Source of the DNA: Conus ventricosus
Lineage: Eukaryota; Mollusca; Gastropoda; Neogastropoda; Conidae
DNA: 64,000 nucleotides
Assembly (NCBI GenBank): GCA_018398815.1
Contig: CM031616.1
Coordinates: forward strand, 73,530,922 to 73,594,921
Reading direction: 5' to 3'
Positions 57,801 through 64,000 of the stretch are shown here, piece after piece (within the stretch, counting starts at the first letter, position 1; each line of letters begins with the position of its first letter). The translations under genes were made by a program, and so were the position numbers. The notes below the pieces were generated by a model, which was not told the DNA's origin, made no database searches, and saw only the letters and a program-made list of their open reading frames with translations.

Positions 57801-60800
57801 GGGTTTCCATTAGGGAGTGAGGCCACCAAGGGAGGCAGGGGGTAAAGCGGTGCGGGGGATAGGACGGTGACGACGGGAAGGGCGAGAGGAGGGGATATAG
57901 GCAAAGAGGGGTGGAGGAGGAGGGAGGGGGCTGGTATGAAAAAAGGAGAAGGGGTGGGCAGTAAAGGGTAGAGATGAACAGAGGGGAGGGGGGAAGATGG
58001 GGATGGTGGGAGAAAGGGGAGGAGGGTGGGAGGTGAGATCGCCGGGATTAAGGATAGGACAGAGGGCGGGGTTGGTAGGAATAAAGGCGAGGAGAGTAGG
58101 GGTGGGGTAGGAACAGGAGGTGGGGACAGTGGGATAAAGGAGAGGAGGGTAAGAGGTGGAGATAATGAACTGAAGGGAAGGGTAGGGTTGGTGGGTGGAA
58201 GGTGGGATAAAGAGGAAGGTGGAAGGTGGGATAAAGAGGAGGGTGGAAGGGAGGAAAAAGAAGTGCAGGGTAGAAGGGAGGATAAAGAAGTGGAGGGTGG
58301 AAGGGAGGATAAAGAGGAAGGTGGAAGGGAGAATAAAGAAGTGGAGGGTGGAAGGTGGGATAAAGAGGAAGGTGGAAGGGAGGAAAAAAGTGCAGGGTAG
58401 AAGGGAGGATAAAGAAGTGGAGGGTGGAAGGGAGAATAAAGAGGAAGGTGGAAGGGAGAATAAAGAAGTGGAGGGTGGAAGGGAGGATAAAGAAGTGGAG
58501 GGTGGAAGGGAGGATAAAGAAGTGGAGGGAGGAAGGGAGGATAAAGAAGTGGAGGGTGGAAGGGAGGATAAAGAAGTGGAGGGAGGAAGGGAGGAATAAA
58601 GAAGTGGAGGGTGGAAGGGAGATAAAGAAGAGGAGGGTGGAAGGGAGGATAAAGAAGAGGAGGGTGGAAGGGAGGATAAAGAAGAGGAGGGTGGAAGGGA
58701 GGATAAAGAAGTGGAGGGAGGAAGGGAGGATAAAGAAGTGGAGGGTGGAAGGGAGGATAAAGAAGTGGAGGGTGGAAGGGAGGATAAAGAAGTGGAGGGT
58801 GGAAGGGAGGATAAAGAAGTGGAGGGAGGAAGGGAGGATAAAGAAGTGGAGGGTGGAAGGGAGGATAAAGAAGAGAGGGTGGAAGGGAGGATAAAGAAGT
58901 GGAGGGAGGAAGGAGGATAAAGAAGTGGAGGGTGGAAGGGAGAATAAAGAAGAGGAGGGTGGAAGGGAGGATAAAAAAAGGAGGGTGGAAGGGAGGATAA
59001 AGAAGAGGAGGGTGAAGGGAGATAAAAAAGAGGAGGGTGGAAGGGAGGATAAAGAAGAGGAGGTGAAGGGAGGATAAAGAAGAGGAGGGTGGAAGGGAGG
59101 ATAAAGGAGGTTGGAAGGGAGGATAACGAAGCGGAGGGTGGAAGGGAGGATAAAGAAGAGAAGGGTGGAAGGGAGGATAAAGAAGTGAAGGGTGGAAGGA
59201 GGATAAAGAAGTGGAGGTTGGAGGGAGGATAAAGAAGTGGAGGGTGGAAGGGAGGATAAAGAAGAGAAGGTGGAAGGGAGGATAAAGAAGAGAAGGGTGG
59301 AAGGGAGGATAAAGAAGAGAAGGGTGGAAGGGAGGATAAAGAAGAGAAGGGTGGAAGGGAGGATAAAGAAGAGAAGGGTGGAAGGGAGGATAAAGAAGTG
59401 AAGGGTGGAAGGGAGGATAAAGAAGTGAGGTTGGAGGGAGGATAAAGAAGTGGAGGGTGGAAGGGAGGATAAAGAAGAGAAGGGTGGAAGGAGGATAAAG
59501 AAGAGGAAGGTGGAAGGGAGGATAAAGAAGTGAGGGAGGAAGGGAGGATAAAGAAGTAGAGGGTGGAAGGGAGGATAAAGAAGAGGAAAGTGGAAGGGAG
59601 GATAAAGAAGTGAGGGAGGAAGGGAGGATAAACAAGTAGAGGGCAGAAGGAGGATAAAGAAGAGGAAAGTGGAAGGGAGGATAAAGAAGTGGAGGGTGGA
59701 AGGCAGGATAAAGAAAACGAAGCTGGAGGGAGGATAATGAAGAGAAGGTGGAAGGGAGGATAAAGTGCAGGGTGGAAGGGAGGATAAAGAAGAGGAGGGT
59801 GGAAGGGAGGATAAAGGAGGAGGGTGGAAGGGAGGATAAAGAGGGTGGAAGGGAGGATAAAGAAGAGGAAGGTGTGATAATGAAGTGGAGGGTAGAAGGT
59901 GGGATAAAGAAGAGGGTGGAAGGGAGGTTAAAGAAGTGGAGGGTAGAAGGGAGGATAAAGAAGAGGAAGGTGGAAGGGAGGATAAAGAAGAGGAAGGTGG
60001 AAGGGAGGATAAAGAAGAGGAGGGTGGAAGGGAGGATAAAGAAGTGAGAGGTGGAAGGATGATAAAGAAGAGGAAGGTCGAAGGGAGGATAAAGAAGTCA
60101 AGGTGAAGGGAGGATAAAGAAGAGGAGGTGGAAGGGAGGATAAAGAAGAGGAGGGTGGAAGGGAGGATAAAGAAGTGGAGGGTGGAAGGAGGATAAAGAA
60201 GAGGAGGGTGGAAGGTGGGATAAAGAACAGGGGTGGAAGGTAGGATAAAGAAGAGGATGGAAGGGAGGATAAAGAAGAGGAGGATGGAAGGGAGGATAAA
60301 AAGAGGAGGGTGGAAGGTGGGATAAAGAAGAGGAGGATGGAAGGTGGGATAAAGAAGAGGAGGATGGAAGGGATGATAAAGAAGAGGAGGGTGGAAGGGA
60401 GGATAAAGAGGAGGGTGGAAGGGATGATAAAAAAGAGGGTGGAAGGTGGGATAAAGAAGAGAAGGATGGAAGGGATGATAAAGAAGAGGAGGGTGGGAGG
60501 GAGGATAAAGAAGAGGAGGGTGGAAGGGAGGATAAAGAGGAGGGTGGAAGGGAGGATAAAGAAGAGTAGGGTGGAAGTGAGGATAATGAAGAGGAGGGTA
60601 GAAGGTGGGATAAAGGAGGGCGGAAGGGAGGATAAAGAAGAGGTGGGTGGAAGGGAGGATAAAGAAGAGGAGGGTGGAAGGTGGGATAAAGAAGGAGGGT
60701 GGAAGGGAGGATAAAGAGGAAAGTTGAAGGGAGGATAAAGAAGAGGGTGGAAGGTGGGATAAGGAAGAGGAAGGTGGAAGGGAGGATAAAGAAGAGAAGA

Positions 60801-61590
60801 GTAGAAGGGAGGATAATGAAGAGGTGGAAGGTGGGATAAAGAAGAGGAAGGTGGAAGGGAGGATAAAGAAGAGGAAGGTGGAAGGGAGGATAAAGTGGAG
60901 GGTGGAAGGAGGGTAAAGAAGAGGAAGGTGGAAGGGAGGATAAAGAAGAGGAGGGTGGAAGGTGGGATAAAGAAGTGGAGGGTGGAAGGGAGGATAAAAA
61001 GAGGAGAATAGAAGGGAGGATAAAGAAGAGGTGGAAGGTGGGATAAAGAAGAGAGTAGAAGGGAGGATAGAGAAGTGGACGGTGGAAGTGGGATAAAGAA
61101 GAGAGTAGAAGGGAGGATAAAGAAGAGGGTGGAAGGTGGGATAAAGAAGAGAAAGATGGAAGGGATGACAAAGAAGTAAAGAAGTGGAGGGTGGAAGGTG
61201 GGATAAAGAAGAGGGGGTGGAAGGGAGGATAAAGAAGTGGAGGGTGGAAGGTGGGAAAAAGAAGAAGAGGGTGGAAGTGAGGATAAAGAAGAGGAAGGTG
61301 GAAGGGAGAATAAAGAAAAGGAGGGTGGAAGGGAGGATAAAGAAGGAGGGTGGAAGGGAGGATAAAGAAGTGGAGGGTGGAAGGTGGTATAAAGGAGAGG
61401 GTGGAAGTGAGGATAAAGAAGAAGAGGGTGGAAGGGGTGGATAAAGAAGTGGAGGGTGGAAGGTGGGATAAAGGAGGAGGGTGGAAGGGAGGATAAAGAA
61501 GAAGAGGGTGGAAGGTGGGATAAAGAAGTGGAGGGCGGAAGGGAGAATAAAGAAGAGGAGGGTGGAAAGGAGGATAAAGAAGTGGAGGGT

Positions 61591-61970
61591 GACCAGCCGC
61601 CGTGGGGAAGTGGTTAGCGTCGCGGACTCCCGGCTGGGAGGTCGTGGGTTCGAATCCCATCAGAAGTCGTGGGTTTTTTTTGCCCTGACCGGTTCCTACC
61701 CAGAGTTGAGTTTGCTGCGGACTCAGTTGGGAAGACTGGGACCACACAGTCGAGTTTCATCCACTTAATGGATGCGTTTCTGAGAGTGTTGCTCAAATGT
61801 CCTGACCAACACTGCAGGTGCCTGTATCTCTCGGGCCTGGTTGACGCCGGGATATATTATGAAGGAAGCGTAGAGTACAGCCCTGTCAAGTAGTCTCAGA
61901 CCGAAATGGAAATCCGTAGCATCATCTTAATCATCCTCATTCTCATCAATCAAGCATTAAAAAAAAAAGA
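61591..61970 (+). mobile_element. tRNA-derived SINE inserted in the purine-rich array
   Basis: About 380 bp, unlike the array. It has an A-box-like GGGGAAGTGGTTAGCGTC (61603-61620) and a B box GGGTTCGAATCCC (61646-61658), a tRNA-unrelated body and an A-rich 3' tail with AAAAAAAAAAGAAAAAAAAAG (61960-61980 area). Array units resume immediately afterwards (AAAGAAGTGGAGG on both sides, which may include the target duplication). It is complete in outline: promoter, body and tail. Confidence 0.85.
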
Positions 61971-62843
61971 AAAAAAAAGAAGTGGAGGTGGAAGGTGGAG
62001 TAAAGGAGTGGAAGGTGGAAGGGAGGATAAGGAAGAGGGGGTGGAAGGGAGGATAAAGAAGTGGAGGGTGGAAGGTGGGATAAAGAAGAAAAGGGTGGAA
62101 GGGAGGATAAAGAAGTGGAGGGTGGAAGGTGGGATAAAGAAGAAAGGGTGGAAGTGAGGATAAAGAAGAGGAAGGTGGAAGGGAGAATAAAGAAAAGGAG
62201 GGTGGAAGGGAGGATAAAGGAGGGTGGAAGGGAGGATAAAGAAGTGGAGGGTGGAAGGTGGGATAAATAAGGAGAGGGTGGAAGTGAGGATGAAGAAGTG
62301 GAGGGTGGAAGGTGGGATAAAGAAGTGGAGGGTGGAAGGGAGAATAAAGGAGTGGAAGGTGGAAGGTAGGATAAAGAGGAGGAGGGTGGAAGGGAGGATA
62401 AAGAGGAGGAGGGTGGAAGGGAGGATAAAGAAGAGAAGGGTGGAAGGGAGGATAAAGAAGAGAAGGGTGGAAGGCGGAATAAGGAAGTGGAGGTGGAAGG
62501 GAGAATAAACAAGAGGAGGGTGGAAAGGCGGATAAAGTGGAGGGTGGAAGGTGGAATAAAGAAGTGGAAGGTGGAAGGTAGGATAAAGAAGAGGAAGGTG
62601 GAAAGGAAAATAAAGAAGAGGAGGGTGGAAGTGAGGATAAAGAAGAGGAAGGTGGAAGGGAGAATAAAGAAGAGGAGGGTGGAAGGTGGGATAAAGAAGT
62701 GAAGGGTGGAAGGTAGGATTAAGAAGAGGAAAGTTGAAGCTTGGATAAAGAAGAGAAAGGTAGATGGAGGTATAAAGAACAGGAGGGTGGAGGGTGGAAC
62801 AGAGGAGAGGGTTGGAAGGATGGATTAAGAAGAGGAAAGTGGA

Positions 62844-63385
62844 AGCTTGGAGAAAGAACAGAAGGGTGGAAGGTGGTATAAAGAAGAGGAAGGTGGAAGG
62901 TGAAAGAGAAGAGGTTTGGAAGGATGGATTAAGAAGAGGAAAGTGGAAGCTTGGATAAAGAACAGAAGGGTGGAAGGTGGTATAAAGAAGAGGAAGGTGG
63001 AAGGTGAAAGAGAAGAGGTTTGGAAGGATGGATTAAGAAGAGGAAAGTGGAAGCTTGGATAAAGAACAGAAGGGTGGAAGGTGGTATAAAGAAGAGGAAG
63101 GTGGAAGGTGAAAGAGAAGAGGTTTGGAAGGATGGATTAAGAAGAGGAAAGTGGAAGCTTGGATAAAGAACAGAAGGGTGGAAGGTGGCATAAAGAAGAG
63201 GAAGGTGGAAGGTGAAACAGAAGAGGTTTGGAAGGATGGATTAAGAAGAGGAAAGTGGAAGCTTGGATAAAGAACAGAAGGGTGGAAGGTGGTATAAAGA
63301 AGAGGAAGGTGGAAGGTGAAAGAGAAGAGGTTTGGAAGGATGGATTAAGAAGAGGAAAGTGGAAGCTTGGAGAAAGAAGAGAAGC
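62844..63385. repeat. 104-bp higher-order repeat at the array's right end
   Basis: AGCTTGGATAAAG (or AGCTTGGAGAAAG) recurs at 62948, 63052, 63156, 63260 and 63364, exactly 104 bp apart, with an earlier copy near 62848. Units are almost identical, so this end was homogenised most recently. Confidence 0.95.
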
Positions 63386-63800
63386 GTGGAACCTAGCAAG
63401 GGCACTGTACTTGTAAGCCACGAGGCGTTAATTTAACTTTCATGTTCGCTCTTTGTTCTCTCCCCTGCCTGAGCGACACCTGACGGACGGCCACCTTTCA
63501 ATCTCAAGGGAGAGAACTGTGTAGCCAGTGCGCCCGAGGACTCGGAGGCCATGGAAATTCATGAATATCTTCTCGCTAATCTCAACTCCCCACGTTCCCC
63601 TCCCATCCCTCCCACCTCTCCCCTGGCCTACCTGGACGGTTGTTTCCCTTGACAACTGACGGAGTGAACCACAACAGCTATCGATGTTTGTTTTTAAAGG
63701 AATTTAAAGTAAATCCGCCAGTTAACAGGGACAAACAAATCACAAGACAAAACACGCCCCCCCCCCCCCCCCCCCATGTTGCGCCGAATTTCAGAAGATA
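63386..63800. other. Spacer, nothing recognised
   Basis: Single-copy sequence with a poly-C run at 63758-63775. No gene can be supported. Confidence 0.5.
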
Positions 63801-63886
63801 TGTTATTGCTCGTTCTTCGTTTTCATTGTCCTGCATTGTTTCCCTTGCCATTACAAGACCTAAGCGGTCGAAACGCGTCGTCTTTT
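63801..63886 (+). mobile_element. Third Penelope/hammerhead-like fragment
   Basis: Shares CGTTCTTCGTTTTCA and GGTCGAAACGCGTCGT with the inverted pair at 28622-28968, in the same order and spacing. The CTGAAGA box seen there is replaced by TTACAAGA, so this copy would lack one core box of a hammerhead fold. Confidence 0.5.
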
Positions 63887-64000
63887 GTCCTGTAGTATGT
63901 TTGGCCATACCAACGGGCGGATTGACTTTCAACTCCTGTCCTGTAGTAGGTTTGGCCATACCAACGGGCGGACTGACTTTCAACTCCTGTCCTGTAGTAT
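63887..64000. repeat. 51-bp tandem repeat running off the window
   Basis: TGTCCTGTAGTATG-type units start at 63887, 63938 and 63989, with GGCCATACCAACGGGCGG inside. Only two full copies are visible, and the array presumably continues beyond the end. Confidence 0.85.

Larger units (their letters stand above)
57840..63385. repeat. Purine-rich tandem array, mostly 27-bp unit, about 5.5 kb
   Basis: The main unit is 27 bp and contains GAGGATAAAGAAGTGGAGGG. It is almost all purine on the plus strand except for two T residues. A diverged, longer-period G-rich portion occupies 57840-58190. Nearly regular 27-bp units run from 58190 to about 62700. The right end (62844-63385) is a 104-bp higher-order repeat with AAGCTTGGATAAAGAACAG. 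A SINE interrupts the array at 61591-61970. Period divisibility by three gives stop-free frames of 549 and 632 codons on the minus strand (Pro/Leu/Ser-rich) that are not proteins. Confidence 0.97.

Noticed and set aside
61591..61665. Possible tRNA gene
   Set aside because: A and B boxes are present, but the cloverleaf is imperfect and the sequence continues into a SINE body with an A-rich tail.
57737..61747. 632- and 549-codon proline/leucine/serine-rich frames on the minus strand
   Set aside because: They are produced by the 27-bp purine-rich array. The 9-residue periodicity comes from the repeat period, and the frame crosses the SINE without disturbance only by chance.

Overview
The window looks like intergenic and intronic DNA of an animal nuclear genome. 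It holds no operons or densely packed genes. Instead it has long tandem arrays, dinucleotide microsatellites, decayed retrotransposons, a DNA transposon with terminal inverted repeats, tRNA-derived SINEs, spliced-looking exons, and two 100-base N runs that mark assembly gaps. The retroelement families (CR1/Jockey-like LINEs, a Ty3/gypsy element with integrase upstream of reverse transcriptase, a SINE ending in a short TA/CTT-rich tail) suggest a lophotrochozoan, most likely a mollusc. That placement is an inference, not a proof.

Layout. 1-9 kb: AT-rich DNA with a 23-bp array (1.4-2.3 kb), a CpG-rich promoter-like island near 4.1 kb, and arrays with periods of 68, 68-74, 74 and 58 bp. 9.4-13.6 kb: diverged copies of one non-coding segment, with an 88-bp array at the first junction and a Harbinger transposon (12.39-13.25 kb, TTA target duplication) at the next. 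13.7-17 kb: two foldback (inverted-repeat) structures. 17.5-18.6 kb: a possible exon of a membrane protein cut off by a Jockey-like LINE. 19.7-23.6 kb: a 44-bp array. 24.4-28.5 kb: the best candidate host gene, on the minus strand. It has two GC-rich exons joined in phase across a 2.7-kb intron that is largely an array of poly-G-bearing units.

27.7-32 kb: LINE ends, an inverted pair of possible Penelope-like/hammerhead-type sequences, and microsatellites. 32.3-39.4 kb: a 7-kb array of a 20-bp unit. 39.4-44.2 kb: microsatellites and smaller arrays. 44.5-51.6 kb: a minus-strand LTR retrotransposon whose 5' half and 5' LTR look like poor-quality consensus sequence. 52.8-53.5 kb: a LINE 3' end. 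54.5-57.4 kb: a 37-bp array containing a gap. 57.8-63.4 kb: a purine-rich 27-bp array containing a SINE. 63.8-64.0 kb: a third hammerhead-type fragment and the start of another array.

Roughly 40 percent of the window is tandem repeat by my estimate. Most long open frames here are repeats read through without stops, not proteins. The host-gene evidence is limited to the 24.6-28.5 kb exons (moderate) and to weak single exons near 0.1 kb and 17.5 kb. I see no rRNA, no functional tRNA gene and no CRISPR array.
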